Part shown: positions 44,879 to 56,055 of the stretch, piece after piece
Layout: each line of letters starts with the position of its first letter
Position numbering within the stretch: position 1 is the first letter of the stretch
NCBI GenBank assembly: GCA_947500575.1
Contig: CANMSI010000002.1
Location: 558,001-622,000 of the forward strand
Length of the DNA: 64,000 nt
Direction: 5' to 3'
Origin: an uncultured Flavobacteriaceae bacterium
GTDB lineage: Bacteria > Bacteroidota > Bacteroidia > Flavobacteriales > Flavobacteriaceae
Translations under genes and position numbers: made by a program
Notes under the pieces: generated by a model
What the model saw: only the letters and a program-made list of their open reading frames with translations
The model's database searches: none
What the model was told of the DNA's origin: nothing

Positions 44879-47800
44879 TCGCAAGGATTTCCTCCTCCGT
44901 TATAGTTAATTAAACGAGAGACTGACTGAGATGGCAACCCTAGGTTATTGGTTACCGTAAACCTCAGTTCTAAAGTATCGCAATTAACAACGGTACTTCC
45001 TGTAAAAATTCCTGTGGATGTACCAATGAGGGGGATAAAAAAATCATCATTACCGTAAGAATTGCCATCGTATTCTAAAATAGACAAACCAGGGTTTCCA
45101 ATGATCTGATATTGCATTTGAAAGGTAATTCCTTGGGCAACTGCGCCAGTATTTGGCTGTAACCTAAATGTAATAGGAATATCAGTATCAGGTTCAAATC
45201 CGCCCTGAGGACTTGCTATTGGATCTATTACAAAAGTATATGCTGGAGGGGGCGGAAAAGTAACCACCACGTTTAACTGGTCTGGAGCACTCAGTCCGCC
45301 ATCATTATCTTCTACTATTAGACTTACGGTAAATGTTCCCTCTGCACCGTAGGTATGTGTAACCATTTCGGTGGTAGTAGTCCTCGTATTTCCATCTCCA
45401 AAATCCCATCGGTATTCCACAATAGCACCATCGGGATCAGAAGAAAAATTACCATTAAAAGTCTTCTCTACTTCGGTTGATGGTCCTAGTCGGATGTCTG
45501 CGGTAGGCAATTGATTTACCGCATTTACAGTAATCCCTGTACTATTACTAACCCCGGGGTCAGAAACAGATGTAGCTGTAATCGTTGCAGTACCTGCACC
45601 TGCACCTGTAACATTTCCATTCGAATCTATGGAGGCAATACCCGCATTACTGGTACTCCATATAACGCTAGGATCTGTGGCATTGGCTGGAAGAACAGAA
45701 ACTGTGAATTGTTGATTATCTCCTACATTGATGGTGCTGTTTACTGGGAAAACCAAAATTCCAGTAACTGGCACATTTGCAGGGACTATGGTAATCACTG
45801 CAGAATCTGTAATAGAACCGTTCTCTACCGAAATTGCTGTAATAGTTACATTTCCAACAGCTAGGGTAGTCACATTTCCGCTTCCATCTACCGTCGCCAG
45901 GGAATTATTACTTGTAATCCAATTTACATTTGTATTCGTCGCATTCGCTGGTAGTATAGTAGCTGTGAGGCTTACAGGCTGCCCCACCTCAACAGTAGAG
46001 GTTTCTGGAGTGACTTCTATTCCGGTGACCGGAACGTTTGCCACAGATACGGTAATATTTGCGGTACCGCTAACACCAGAACCATCCAGTGCTAAGGCCG
46101 TAATTACGGCACTACCCTCTGCTACCGCAGTAACCAATCCATTTCCATCTGCAGTGGCTACACTGTTATTGTTGGATGTCCAACTAAGTGATTGATTGGT
46201 TGCATTGGAAGGGGTAATATTAGCCGTCAGTTGCTGTGTTTGCCCTACTTCTATACTTGAATTAGGTGGATTAATATTTATCGCTGTGATTAATATTGTT
46301 GCTGCGGTAACCGTTACCGTCCTCGTTTGTTCTTGTGCCGCATTCCCTGCCGCATCACTAACATTGTATTGTAAGGTATAGGTTCCCGGCGTATTGGTAT
46401 CCAAATTACTAGTAACCACTACTGCCCCAGTAATATTGCCATCTACATTATCTGTAGCAGTAAAACCTGGCTCCGTATAGGGTTGGCCAGCAGTAATATT
46501 TACCGCTCCTCCTACCAATACAATAACTGGTGGTGTAGTATCTGGTGCATTGGTGACCGTTACCGTTCTTGTTTGTTCTTGCGCCGCATTCCCCGCCGCA
46601 TCACTTACATTGTATTGCAGAGTATAGGTGCCAGGTGTATTGGTATCCAAATTACTAGTAACCACTACTGCCCCAGTAAGATCACCATCTACATTATCAG
46701 TGGCTGTAAAGCCTGGTTCCGTATATGGCTGACCTGTGGTAATACTCACCGCTCCTCCTACCAATACAATTACCGGTGGTGTAGTATCGGGTGCGTTGGT
46801 GACCGTAATCACAATGTTGGCACTTACCAGAGGATTGTTCCCATCATCTGCCAAATAAGTTATTATTTCATTTCCAGTAAATCCATTATTAGGTGTATAA
46901 CTAATTATGGTACCTGATACCGTAGCAGTTCCATTTAAAGGGCTCCCTGCTTGGATAGTAACAATTAAAGGATCATTTTCTGGATCATTTATGGAACTTG
47001 CAACATCTATTGGGTTGTTCGTAGAGTTTCCTTGTACCGTACTATTTATATTTTGAGCTGTTGGTGGTAAGTTGGCAGGAGCGCTTACCATAATAGTCAG
47101 TGTACCGCTTACAGCCGGGTTAATACCATCATCTACCGTGTAAATAATAATATCATTTCCTGTAAATCCAATATTTGGAGTATAGGTAATTATCACGCCC
47201 GAAATTGTAGCCGTTCCATTTGCTGGTGTACCTGCCTGTATGTCTATTACCAATGGATCATTATCAGGATCAGAAATTAAGGCTGTTAAATCAATAGTGT
47301 TATTGGTTGAATTTCCTACGACATTTATATTCTGGTTGGCCGCCGTTGGGGGACCATTAGGCATTGGTGTTACTGTAATAGAAATAGTTCCATTAACAGG
47401 CGGATTATTCCCATCATCTACCAAGTATACAATGGTGTCAGGACCCGAATAATTAGTATTAGGAGTATAGCTTATAACCGTCCCAGAAACAGTAGCCGTT
47501 CCATTCGTTGGACTTCCACCTTGTATTGTAATGGTAAGTGGGTCATTTTCAGGATCATTGATTTCCCCAGCCACATCTATTGGATTATTTGTTGAATTTT
47601 CAACTACTGAAAAACCAAAATTATTCGCTGTAGGAGGATCATTTGGAACATCTGTAACGGTAATACTAATCACAGCATCTACGGGAGGATTATTGCCATC
47701 GTCTACCAGATACACTAGTAAGACATCTCCTGTAAATCCATTCGTCGGTGTATAGCTAATTACAGTGCCATTGATATTGGCTGTTCCATTAGAAGGACTC

Positions 47801-50364
47801 CCAGCTTGTATGCTAACCGTTAACGGATCATTATCGAGATCGTTGATCTGAGTTGCAACATCAATTGTATTATTCGTTGAATTTTCTAGAACATTCACTG
47901 AAAAATTATTCGCAGTTGGAGGTCTGTTTGGTGGTACAGAAACAGTAATAGTAATGGTGGCGCTCACTAAAGGATTGCTACCATCATTTACTAAATAGGT
48001 AATGACATCATTTCCAGTAAAACCATTATTTGGAGTATAGCTAATAATAGTTCCTGAGATAGTAGCTGTGCCTTCTGCAGGACTTCCTCCTTGAATTGTT
48101 ACTGTAAGTGGATCGTTTTCTGGATCACCTATAAAGGCAGCAACATCTATAGTATTATTCGTAGAATTCCCTTCAACTGTTACAGCAAAATTATTGGCCG
48201 TTGGAGGACCATTTGGTGGCGCTGACACCGTAATAGTAATAATTGCACTCACCGGAGGGTTGTTTCCATCGTCTACTAAATAGGTAACGGTGTCCTGACC
48301 TGTGAATCCAGAATTAGGGCTATAGCTTATTACGGTACCCGCTACTGAAGCTGTACCATTTGTTGGACTTCCTGCCTGTAAACTAACCGTGAGTGGATCA
48401 TTCTCGGGATCACTAATCTCTCCTGCTACATCTATTGCATTATTTACAGAATCTCCTGTAAAGGTAACTGCGAAACTATTGGCCGTTGGAGGATCGTTCG
48501 GCACTGTGGTAACCGCTATTGTAATAGTTCCTGAAACTGGCGGATTATTGCCATCATCTACCAGATAAATGAGCTGATCATTCCCTACGAAATCCGTTCC
48601 TGGCGTGTAGGTAATTAAGGTGCCGATAATATCAGCAGATCCATTCATTGGGCTTCCTGCTTGTATTGTTACCGTAAGTGCATCATTATCTGGATCACTA
48701 ATCTGATCTGATACCTGTATATCGTTATTTGACGAGTTTCTTAGTACGGTTACCGTAAAATCGTTTGCGGTAGGAGGCGTATTTGTTATTGCAACAACAG
48801 TAATGGTAATGGTCCCCTCTACTGGAAGGTTTATTCCATCATCTACGGTATAAATAACCGTATCTTCTCCAGTAAACCCAGTATTTGGAGTGTAACTAAT
48901 TGTATTTCCAGAAACAGTTGCTGAGCCATTTGGTGTATTTCCGTTTCCGACACTTACTGTTAAAGCATCATTCTCTGGATCACTTATTTCTCCCGAAACA
49001 TTAATTGCATTATTTACTGAATTTGCATCCACATTCACAGCAAAATCATTTGCGGTGGGTGGCTGATTGGTAGCACCCTCCGTAACAGTAATGGTAACCG
49101 TCGCAGATGCGTCATTGCCAACATTTCCATCATTTATGGTATAGATAAAGCTTACTTCGCCAATGAAATCGGTTGTAGGCGTATAGGTAACTGCCTCTGG
49201 TGTTACTTCTAAAGTACCCGCAAAATCTGGAGTAAGATCGGTAGCACCTGTTACCACAAGTTCATCTGCAGGGGTATCTACGTCGGTATCATTTAATAGG
49301 ACCAGCACACTAATTCCTTGGTTGACTTCAACAGTTGCAATATCGTCTACTGCGACTGGAGGTTGATTTCCGTCTGGGTTTGGAATAACATTTACTACTC
49401 TAACCTCCCTTGCTTCATTTCCTGCAGCGTCAGATACGGTATAAACAACCTCATACGCACCTTCTGTAGATGTATCTATAGCTGTAAGATCTGTCGCAAT
49501 AGATGCAGTAAGATCTCCATCAATATCGTCTTCAGCAGTAGCTCCTGCATCTGTATAGGTAGTCCCAATAAATACGTCTACTGGGTTTTCTCCTAAAATT
49601 GTGATTGTGGGAGGAGATTCGTCTATAATTTCTTCCACCACTTCAAAAACCAGATTGTCTTCTAGCTCTTGTCCATTACTATCTCTTAAATTAAATTGAA
49701 GTTCAGCAGTTCCTAAAGCATCTGGAACAAAGACAAATTGATATACAGCGGGGGTAATTGCTTCAAAATTATTTGGTTCTACTTCTATAAAATCTGTGGC
49801 AATTAATAACATTCCTGATCCTGAAATGATTTGATAATTCCACTCATAAGTAGCTCCTGCATTATCTACTCCACTTTGCAATGTAACAACTACCTCTGCT
49901 TTCTTATCCACTTCTACAATGGTATTTGGGCTGGTAGCAGTCCAAACAGCGGGTACATTTGATATGGAATAGGTAATTTCTGTTTCTTCCGTAAAACCGA
50001 AAGAATCCTCGGCCTTAATGGTGATCCTGTGATCTCCTACTTGAGTACCAACGTACATCACCTGCGCAGAAAAAGAATCCAATGCAATTTTAGAACCTTC
50101 TGGTAATTGCTCACCTTCAGCATTTATGTAAAAACCTGCTCCTTCAACAATTGTATACGTAAAAAAGTATTCGTAACCTTCTAATTCAGCTTCAGGAATA
50201 ACGGTAAAAGAAGTAACCAGCTCCTCATTTATAAAACCCTCTCTTTGATGCGTTTCAACCAACTGAAACTCTACTTCCGTGATTAGGTTCACATCTTTAG
50301 TACATGCCAACATTACGGCAAAAAAAAGTGCGAAATACAAAAAGGATTTGTAGTGGTTTTTCAT
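44875..50364 (-). CDS. Giant TraQ-headed lipoprotein with Ig-like domain array (1829 aa)
   Basis: An 1829-residue predicted lipoprotein (lipobox ending LACTKD, Cys at about 21). After the Cys comes a TraQ/DUF3872-like domain (about 22-130; [33 protein letters not shown]) and a second related one (about 132-245). Then follow a DUF5011-like domain, a cadherin-like domain, eight 95-residue cadherin-like repeats (PPTANxF...[10 protein letters not shown]...ISYTPNxGFTG...YLVDDG), two 82-residue DUF5011-like repeats, three Big_2 repeats (about 86 residues each), one PKD domain ([10 protein letters not shown]) and a C-terminal TraQ-like domain. No LPXTG, T9SS tail or other known sorting signal is seen. 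Probably a surface fibre or adhesin carried by a TraN/TraO-type outer-membrane assembly; that role is inference. Confidence 0.85.
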   Translation of the reverse strand: MKNHYKSFLYFALFFAVMLACTKDVNLITEVEFQLVETHQREGFINEELVTSFTVIPEAELEGYEYFFTYTIVEGAGFYINAEGEQLPEGSKIALDSFSAQVMYVGTQVGDHRITIKAEDSFGFTEETEITYSISNVPAVWTATSPNTIVEVDKKAEVVVTLQSGVDNAGATYEWNYQIISGSGMLLIATDFIEVEPNNFEAITPAVYQFVFVPDALGTAELQFNLRDSNGQELEDNLVFEVVEEIIDESPPTITILGENPVDVFIGTTYTDAGATAEDDIDGDLTASIATDLTAIDTSTEGAYEVVYTVSDAAGNEAREVRVVNVIPNPDGNQPPVAVDDIATVEVNQGISVLVLLNDTDVDTPADELVVTGATDLTPDFAGTLEVTPEAVTYTPTTDFIGEVSFIYTINDGNVGNDASATVTITVTEGATNQPPTANDFAVNVDANSVNNAINVSGEISDPENDALTVSVGNGNTPNGSATVSGNTISYTPNTGFTGEDTVIYTVDDGINLPVEGTITITVVAITNTPPTANDFTVTVLRNSSNNDIQVSDQISDPDNDALTVTIQAGSPMNGSADIIGTLITYTPGTDFVGNDQLIYLVDDGNNPPVSGTITIAVTTVPNDPPTANSFAVTFTGDSVNNAIDVAGEISDPENDPLTVSLQAGSPTNGTASVAGTVISYSPNSGFTGQDTVTYLVDDGNNPPVSAIITITVSAPPNGPPTANNFAVTVEGNSTNNTIDVAAFIGDPENDPLTVTIQGGSPAEGTATISGTIISYTPNNGFTGNDVITYLVNDGSNPLVSATITITVSVPPNRPPTANNFSVNVLENSTNNTIDVATQINDLDNDPLTVSIQAGSPSNGTANINGTVISYTPTNGFTGDVLLVYLVDDGNNPPVDAVISITVTDVPNDPPTANNFGFSVVENSTNNPIDVAGEINDPENDPLTITIQGGSPTNGTATVSGTVISYTPNTNYSGPDTIVYLVDDGNNPPVNGTISITVTPMPNGPPTAANQNINVVGNSTNNTIDLTALISDPDNDPLVIDIQAGTPANGTATISGVIITYTPNIGFTGNDIIIYTVDDGINPAVSGTLTIMVSAPANLPPTAQNINSTVQGNSTNNPIDVASSINDPENDPLIVTIQAGSPLNGTATVSGTIISYTPNNGFTGNEIITYLADDGNNPLVSANIVITVTNAPDTTPPVIVLVGGAVSITTGQPYTEPGFTATDNVDGDLTGAVVVTSNLDTNTPGTYTLQYNVSDAAGNAAQEQTRTVTVTNAPDTTPPVIVLVGGAVNITAGQPYTEPGFTATDNVDGNITGAVVVTSNLDTNTPGTYTLQYNVSDAAGNAAQEQTRTVTVTAATILITAININPPNSSIEVGQTQQLTANITPSNATNQSLSWTSNNNSVATADGNGLVTAVAEGSAVITALALDGSGVSGTANITVSVANVPVTGIEVTPETSTVEVGQPVSLTATILPANATNTNVNWITSNNSLATVDGSGNVTTLAVGNVTITAISVENGSITDSAVITIVPANVPVTGILVFPVNSTINVGDNQQFTVSVLPANATDPSVIWSTSNAGIASIDSNGNVTGAGAGTATITATSVSDPGVSNSTGITVNAVNQLPTADIRLGPSTEVEKTFNGNFSSDPDGAIVEYRWDFGDGNTRTTTTEMVTHTYGAEGTFTVSLIVEDNDGGLSAPDQLNVVVTFPPPPAYTFVIDPIASPQGGFEPDTDIPITFRLQPNTGAVAQGITFQMQYQIIGNPGLSILEYDGNSYGNDDFFIPLIGTSTGIFTGSTVVNCDTLELRFTVTNNLGLPSQSVSRLINYNGGGNPCD
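46300..46790 (-). repeat. Tandem pair of 246-bp near-identical repeats (DUF5011-like)
   Basis: The element containing GGTGGTGTAGTA recurs at 46529 and 46775, a period of 246 bases (82 codons). The two encoded domains differ at only a few residues, which marks a recent duplication compared with the more diverged 285-bp repeats beside it. Confidence 0.85.
46788..49067 (-). repeat. Eight tandem 285-bp cadherin-like repeats
   Basis: Eight in-frame units of 95 codons each begin with NxPPTA and end with an ITITV-type strand. The shared core is [16 protein letters not shown]. The units have clearly diverged in DNA sequence but keep their length, as expected for domains that fold independently. Confidence 0.88.
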
Positions 50365-50638
50365 TCTTAAATCATAGCGTGTTCCAGTGCTTTTAAGTGT
50401 TCATTAAAAGCATCTACTTTATTCTCAAATAAGCTTTTCAAGGTACGTATTCATGGGCAATTCTAAAAACGAATCCCCTAGTGATTTATGAACAAATAGG
50501 TAAAAAACCAAAAAGTTCGATAAGTAGCACGGAATTCTAGATATAGAAAAAATATCCTGAAAAATTTATAGTCAACATTCGTTAACTAAATTAGTATCAA
50601 AATCAAAATTCTGGATACTATTTCACCTACGAAATTGA

Positions 50639-53600
50639 TTATTGACAAGCTGTAGCGACAGGGAGACACCTACAGTCACATTGATATTCTCCTGGGCCAC
50701 AAGTAGGGTTGCAGATATCCGCTACATTGATAACAACAGTGCCCGTATCTGTAAGAATTCCATCAGTCACTACATAGGTAAAAACAGCAATACCACTAAA
50801 CCCATTAGGAGGCGTATAAGACAAGGACAATGAACCAGGTGTTGGCAGGGTAACAATTCCATTCGTTGGTTGCGTAAAACTACTAATGGTCATGGTGTCT
50901 CCATCAACATCTGTATCATTTAGAAGCACTCCCAGTAATGCACTTCCTTCATTCGGAATATTATAATTATCATCAGCCGCTATGGGCGCATCATTGACAG
51001 GTGTAATATTTAATGTAACCGTGCGCTCTATTTGAAGCATTCCGTCGTCTACCCTATAGGTAAAAGAGTCTGCACCGTTTTCATTTAAGTTGGGTATAAA
51101 ATTATAAAAGTTCATACCAATATTTTGCAAGGTCCCTTTTGTAGGCTGATCACCAATTGAAACAATGACATTATCACCATCCGGATCACCTACATTGCCC
51201 TGATCTCTTATATTAATTTGAAAGTTTTCGTCTTCTATGGTTGTCACAGAAAAATTATCTCCTGTAGGCGGATTGTTCGGTGCCATTGTAACCGTAATTG
51301 TAATAACTCCCGCTACGGGTGTATTGTTTCCATCGTCTACAAGGTAGGTAATGCTATCTGGACCTGTATATCCATTGGTTGGCGTATAGCTTATTAGGGT
51401 ACCAGCTATAGAAGCAGTGCCATTGGTTGGTGTTCCAGGTTGTATGCTAATTGTTAAAGGGTCGTTCTCAGGATCGCTAATTTCGGCTGCTAGGTTAATT
51501 GCATTATTTGTAGTGTTCCCTACGATATTTACCGAAAAATTATTCGCAGTTGGTGGATCGTTTGGCGCGGCAGTTACCGTAACAGTAATGGAACCAGCAA
51601 CTGGTGTATTTATGTTATCACTCACCAGATACGTAATTACATCATTTCCTGTAAAACCGTTATTGGGTGTATAACTGATTACAGTACCAGCGATACTAGC
51701 CGTCCCATTGACAGGACTACCTCCTTGAATACTAACCGTTAAAGGATCATTCTCTGGATCACTAATCTGTGTTGCAACGTTGATGGCATTATTACTAGAA
51801 TTCTCCACAACATTTACAGAAAAATTGTTGGCAGTAGGAGGATCATTAGGTGCGCTACTTACAACCACCGTAATAGTACCAGCCACTGGAGCATTGATAT
51901 TATCACTTACTAAATATGTAATTACATCGTTCCCCGTAAACCCATTATTAGGCGCATAGGTAATTACGGTACCTGCTACTGTGGCAGTTCCATTTGCGGG
52001 ACTACCATTTTGCAAAGTAACGGTTAAGGGATCATTCTCCGGATCACTAATCGCACCAGCTACATCAATCGTATTATTAGCTGAGTTTCCAACAACATTC
52101 ACGGAAAAGTCATTGGCTGTAGGCGGACTATTAGGCACGTTGCTTACGACCACAGTAACAGTAGCTATTACAGGAATATTGATATTGTCACTCACCAAAT
52201 AGCTAATGACATCATTCCCTGTAAAACCATTATTGGGAGTATAAGTAATGATAGTACCTGATACTGTTGCTGTTCCATTTGCCGGACTACCAGCTTGCAA
52301 GCTAACCGTTAGCGGATCGTTTTCAGGATCGCTTATTTCACCTGCTACATCAATGGTATTATTGGTAGAGTTCCCAACAACATTCACTGTAAAATCATTA
52401 GCAGTAGGCGGATTATTAGGTGCATTGCTTACCGTAATCGTAATGGTACCCGTTACTGGAGTGTTTATATTATCACTTACGAGATACGTAATTACATCAT
52501 TTCCTGTAAAACCATTATTAGGAGTATAACTAATTACGGTACCAGCAATAGAAGCTGTTCCATTTAATGGACTTCCCGCTTGTATAGAGACTGTAAGAGG
52601 ATCGTTTTCGGGGTCGCTTATTTCCCCCGCAACGTTGATGGGGTTATTCGTTGAATTCCCTGCCACGGTGATGGCAAAATCATTAGCTGTGGGAGGATTA
52701 TTACTTACTGCTAGTACGGTAATGACCGATGTATCACTCACCATAGGATTATCATCAGATGTTGCGGTAATTGTTACCGTTCCCGAACCAATTCCGGTTA
52801 CTAAACCGTTTGCATTTACAGTCGCAATACTGGCATCATCCGTACTCCAGTCTACTGCAGGGTTGGTTGCATTGGTTGGAACTATGGTTGCAGTTAACTG
52901 CTGTGTTGCGCCTGTTGTTAAATTTGCTGTGGCGGGTGCAACCGTTAAACCTGTTACACCAATATTTGCCATCGTCACTGTAATTTCAGAAGTATCAACT
53001 GCCAACGAATTATCAGCAGAGGTGGCTTTAATGGTGACTGTACCAACAGCAACAGCAGTTACAAGACCATTGGCATCTACAGTAGCAATGCTATCATCAT
53101 CAGAATCCCAAATAACATCCTGGTTTGTTGCGTTAGAAGGTGTAATAGTGGCTACTAATTGTCCAGTACTTCCCATTACTATACCTCTAGAAGAAGGGCT
53201 TACTTCAATACCAGTAACCGGAATTGTACCATCCGTTACGGTGACTTCACTTTGATCACTAATAGCAGCATTCTGAGCAGATACAGCAGTAATAGTTGCG
53301 GTACCAATTGCAATTGCAGTAACAGTTCCATTGGTATCCACAGTGGCAATATTGGTATTATTGGAACTCCAATTAACTTCCATATTAGCTGCATTAAAAG
53401 GTAATACTGTAGCTGTTAAATTGTCCGTAGCACCTACCAAAAGGGATAAGGTTTCTGGGGCTACTTCAATACTACTAACATCTACTAATTCTTCCACTAC
53501 TTCTATCGTAACAGAAGCAGTTAGTTCTTGACCATTGCTATCTCTTAAATTGAATTGAATAATTACGGTTCCTAAGACCTCTGACCCAAAGCGAAACTGA

Positions 53601-54223
53601 TAAGTTCCAGGTGTAATAGCCACGTAAGAATCTAATAGTACTGGCTCATTTCCTGGCAAGGAAAGTAAGGACCCAGAGCCTTCACTAAAAAGATACAATC
53701 GTTCGTAAGTAGTATTAGTGGTAGCAGTGGTATTTCCTAGTGTAACGGTAATAAGTGCACTTTCATTTACAAGCACCTGATTTACCTGACTATTGGCCGT
53801 CCAAACCACTGGCACCTCGGATAGTGTATATACCAGTTCTACTTCTTCTTTAAAACCAAAAAGGTCTTCAGCGATTATTTTTATGCGATGCTCCCCTGCC
53901 CTAGTACCCCTATACATAATATCTGCAGAAAAAGGATTCAAATTGATTTTCTCTCCTTCTGGAAGATTTTCTCCATTGATATCTTCATAGAACCCCTCAC
54001 CTTCTGTAATGATATAGGTGAAAAAATATTCATACCCTTCTAGTTCAGCTTCTGGAATAACAGTCACTGTTGTTTCCAATAATTGATTGACTAAACCTTC
54101 TTCTTGATGTTGCTCTATTAATTGAAATTCAACTTCCGTTAATAAATTTACATCTTTGGTACATGCCAATAGCAGTACAAAAGCTAAGAAAATATGCGTT
54201 ATGTTATTAAACTTTCTTTTCAT
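50639..54223 (-). CDS. Large TraQ-headed lipoprotein with Ig-like domain array (1194 aa)
   Basis: An 1194-residue paralogue of the downstream giant. Lipobox [10 protein letters not shown], then the same TraQ/DUF3872-like head ([38 protein letters not shown]) and second head domain. The order of arm domains differs: three Big_2 repeats first, then five 95-residue cadherin-like repeats, then two more distant cadherin-like domains. The chain ends in a six-cysteine tail, CNPTCGPGEYQCDCRC plus CQ, likely a small disulfide-bonded knot at the tip. It starts five bases after the TraO-like gene, so it belongs to that operon. Function as a surface arm is inferred. Confidence 0.85.
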   Translation of the reverse strand: MKRKFNNITHIFLAFVLLLACTKDVNLLTEVEFQLIEQHQEEGLVNQLLETTVTVIPEAELEGYEYFFTYIITEGEGFYEDINGENLPEGEKINLNPFSADIMYRGTRAGEHRIKIIAEDLFGFKEEVELVYTLSEVPVVWTANSQVNQVLVNESALITVTLGNTTATTNTTYERLYLFSEGSGSLLSLPGNEPVLLDSYVAITPGTYQFRFGSEVLGTVIIQFNLRDSNGQELTASVTIEVVEELVDVSSIEVAPETLSLLVGATDNLTATVLPFNAANMEVNWSSNNTNIATVDTNGTVTAIAIGTATITAVSAQNAAISDQSEVTVTDGTIPVTGIEVSPSSRGIVMGSTGQLVATITPSNATNQDVIWDSDDDSIATVDANGLVTAVAVGTVTIKATSADNSLAVDTSEITVTMANIGVTGLTVAPATANLTTGATQQLTATIVPTNATNPAVDWSTDDASIATVNANGLVTGIGSGTVTITATSDDNPMVSDTSVITVLAVSNNPPTANDFAITVAGNSTNNPINVAGEISDPENDPLTVSIQAGSPLNGTASIAGTVISYTPNNGFTGNDVITYLVSDNINTPVTGTITITVSNAPNNPPTANDFTVNVVGNSTNNTIDVAGEISDPENDPLTVSLQAGSPANGTATVSGTIITYTPNNGFTGNDVISYLVSDNINIPVIATVTVVVSNVPNSPPTANDFSVNVVGNSANNTIDVAGAISDPENDPLTVTLQNGSPANGTATVAGTVITYAPNNGFTGNDVITYLVSDNINAPVAGTITVVVSSAPNDPPTANNFSVNVVENSSNNAINVATQISDPENDPLTVSIQGGSPVNGTASIAGTVISYTPNNGFTGNDVITYLVSDNINTPVAGSITVTVTAAPNDPPTANNFSVNIVGNTTNNAINLAAEISDPENDPLTISIQPGTPTNGTASIAGTLISYTPTNGYTGPDSITYLVDDGNNTPVAGVITITVTMAPNNPPTGDNFSVTTIEDENFQINIRDQGNVGDPDGDNVIVSIGDQPTKGTLQNIGMNFYNFIPNLNENGADSFTYRVDDGMLQIERTVTLNITPVNDAPIAADDNYNIPNEGSALLGVLLNDTDVDGDTMTISSFTQPTNGIVTLPTPGSLSLSYTPPNGFSGIAVFTYVVTDGILTDTGTVVINVADICNPTCGPGEYQCDCRCLPVATACQ
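51277..52702 (-). repeat. Five tandem 285-bp cadherin-like repeats
   Basis: Five 95-codon units of the same type as in the 1829-residue protein. They are closer to one another than those of the giant protein, sharing [10 protein letters not shown] and [22 protein letters not shown] almost throughout, so this array was expanded or homogenised more recently. Confidence 0.88.
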
Positions 54224-54228
54224 CCTAT

Positions 54229-54768
54229 TTATTTATTAAAATAGTAACGAACTCCTAAGCCTGAAAAATTGGTGAGTTTGCCAAAATCACTATTAAGGTG
54301 ATAGAACTGCGCGGTTTTTAATACCAAGGAAAAGTGCTCACTGATAATTACATCTATTTCTGCAGTTGCCACACCTCCGTAAATAAACTTACTATCTCCA
54401 TTTAGCGAGACAATATTTGAAAGATCTCTATTTCCATTGTTAACCAATTCATAACCAGCCAAAACACCTCCACCAATACTCAACACTTGCATTCTTCTAC
54501 CAGTGCTATAAAGTGTTGTAAAATAGGAATAGGACAAGGTATAGCTAGAGTATGGAATGGGGGTTTCACCAGAGTTAAAATTTTGTAATGTAACGTCTAA
54601 AGCGATCTGAGCAAAAGAGCGTTCACTTAAATTACTATTGTATGTAATTTCACCGCCATAACCATCACCAAAAATACCACCTGCTCCCATCATGGTGTTG
54701 GTATATGCTTGGCTCATACCAAAAATGGGTATTGCCATTAAAATTAAGGGCAAAATAATTTTTTTCAA
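54229..54768 (-). CDS. traO: TraO-like exported protein
   Basis: A 179-residue protein with a signal peptide (ends GMSQ). The pattern fits conjugative-transposon TraO of Bacteroidota: an outer-membrane barrel-like protein with SYSYFTTLYSTGRRMQVLSIGGGVLAGYELVN, then SKFIYGGVATAEIDVIISEHFSLVL and a C-terminal GLGVRYYFNK ending in alternating strands. Its ATG overlaps the TraN-like stop by four bases, and the TraQ-headed lipoprotein starts five bases after its stop, so the three are one translational unit. No transfer genes are nearby, so conjugation is unlikely. Confidence 0.75.
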   Translation of the reverse strand: MKKIILPLILMAIPIFGMSQAYTNTMMGAGGIFGDGYGGEITYNSNLSERSFAQIALDVTLQNFNSGETPIPYSSYTLSYSYFTTLYSTGRRMQVLSIGGGVLAGYELVNNGNRDLSNIVSLNGDSKFIYGGVATAEIDVIISEHFSLVLKTAQFYHLNSDFGKLTNFSGLGVRYYFNK

Positions 54769-55772
54769 TTGGTAGGGGCGTTTATTTGTTTACTATCCAA
54801 CGGCAATAATACCATTCTGTTGTTCTCTGATTCGTCTAAAACCACAAAAACCTCTTCTTTATTTGTTAGTTGAAACTTTTCAAAAACATATACCACTTCA
54901 TTTACACTTTCAGGATCAATGATCTCTTGAAGATTAAACTGATATAAAGGTTGAATAATTTTCTGAGGTTCTGCTCTATTCTTCTTCAAGAAGAAACTTA
55001 GACCATTCACTAAATATTCCTTTTTAGAATTATTCTCTATCTGCATTACAAAATAAATCTCGTTTCTATCTACCAGAATATTATTTAGCTTAATTACAAT
55101 GCGCTTATTTTGTCTAAAACTTCTTTTAAACTTGGTTCGCTGCAAATAGTTATTTTCACAGAAAATGCGATAATACTCTTTCCTGTCTTTATCGTATAGA
55201 TCTCCTTCTTCCAAACCTATGGGTGCAGCATCTACTGTATTCGTTGGAGAAACATCCGTATCATTGTCCTTAGATGTATTTTCATCCTCCCCATTTCCTT
55301 GTTTTTCTATAGGCTTTTGCAGGGTTTCATCTTGCTTCACCGGAGTGTCTACAACGGAATCTTTTGGTTGGTTTACCGCATCGTTATCCGGATTTTCATT
55401 TATGATAGTTGGTCTTGAACTTACTTTTGTCTTCCCAACCGCATAAGCATCCGTCATGATGTAATTATAATTTTCAATATTCTCTGAATACTTTAATGAA
55501 AAAGAATAAATGTATCCATCCTCAGTAATTACGGTAAGGTTACTAGGATTTCCCTTTCTTGCCTTTAGAAGTCCCATGGTAGAACCTCTTTCATAATCAA
55601 ACTTATAGTTAACGGCTGGGGCAATTACCTTGGCAATAGTTGAAGGAAAAAATAGAGACACTGTGGTATACTCGTTGGCTAAAACCGCTGTGGGCAACTT
55701 AGCTGAGTCTTGTGCATTTATGAATGCAAAACTACACAATAGTATGAATAAAGGAATACACTTCTTTAGCAT
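54765..55772 (-). CDS. traN: TraN-like (DUF4138) exported protein
   Basis: A 335-residue protein from the ATG at 55772; a GTG seven codons upstream precedes a clear signal peptide and is less likely. Signal peptide ends INAQ. The N-terminal domain reads TVSLFFPSTI...LLKARKGNPSNLTVITEDGYIYSFSLKY, and the C-terminal one FVMQIENNSKKEYLVNGLSFFLKKN...IIQPLYQFN; both match the two ends of DUF4138/TraN. Between them lies an acidic, low-complexity insert (about 125-190) of a kind that spans the periplasm. In conjugative elements TraN belongs to the outer-membrane part of the transfer channel. Here it heads an operon of TraO and two giant TraQ-headed proteins. Confidence 0.85.
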   Translation of the reverse strand: MLKKCIPLFILLCSFAFINAQDSAKLPTAVLANEYTTVSLFFPSTIAKVIAPAVNYKFDYERGSTMGLLKARKGNPSNLTVITEDGYIYSFSLKYSENIENYNYIMTDAYAVGKTKVSSRPTIINENPDNDAVNQPKDSVVDTPVKQDETLQKPIEKQGNGEDENTSKDNDTDVSPTNTVDAAPIGLEEGDLYDKDRKEYYRIFCENNYLQRTKFKRSFRQNKRIVIKLNNILVDRNEIYFVMQIENNSKKEYLVNGLSFFLKKNRAEPQKIIQPLYQFNLQEIIDPESVNEVVYVFEKFQLTNKEEVFVVLDESENNRMVLLPLDSKQINAPTN

Positions 55773-56055
55773 AGCAGGCCTTGAATTATACACTTTGGAT
55801 TACTTCCAGTTCCCTTAACGAAACAAAAGTCTTCTTAATATACAAATTTAAGATTTACTATACGAAATGTAGGAATTAATCGCTGTAAGTCATAAAAATT
55901 AGGATACTTCCATCAAATTTTACAATATACTGTCAATAGCGGTCACTATTTTCTGTAAAATTGAACAACTATTCAAAAAATTAACACCTACAAAGTGTTC
56001 GAAAAAGCAACAATGCTTAGTATCCATCCTATGAAGACAAGGAATACTCTAAAAT

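Noticed and set aside
45511-46917. Long plus-strand open frames opposite the giant proteins
   Set aside because: They are shadows of the repetitive minus-strand coding sequence. Their translations are low-complexity repeats without start signals or known domains.
46788-49067. Regularly spaced DNA repeats resembling a CRISPR or satellite array
   Set aside because: The 285-base period is in frame, is conserved only at protein level and encodes repeated cadherin-like domains. There are no short identical repeats with unique spacers.
50365-50638. Promoter, RNA or small gene between the two giant proteins
   Set aside because: The 274 bases hold no frame with a plausible product, no tRNA-like fold and no clear TAnnTTTG box facing the giant gene, so nothing could be supported.
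44875-55772. A complete conjugative transposon
   Set aside because: Only TraN-, TraO- and TraQ-like genes are present. No relaxase, TraG, coupling protein, integrase or terminal repeats were seen, and the cluster lies between the leucine operon and a T6SS.
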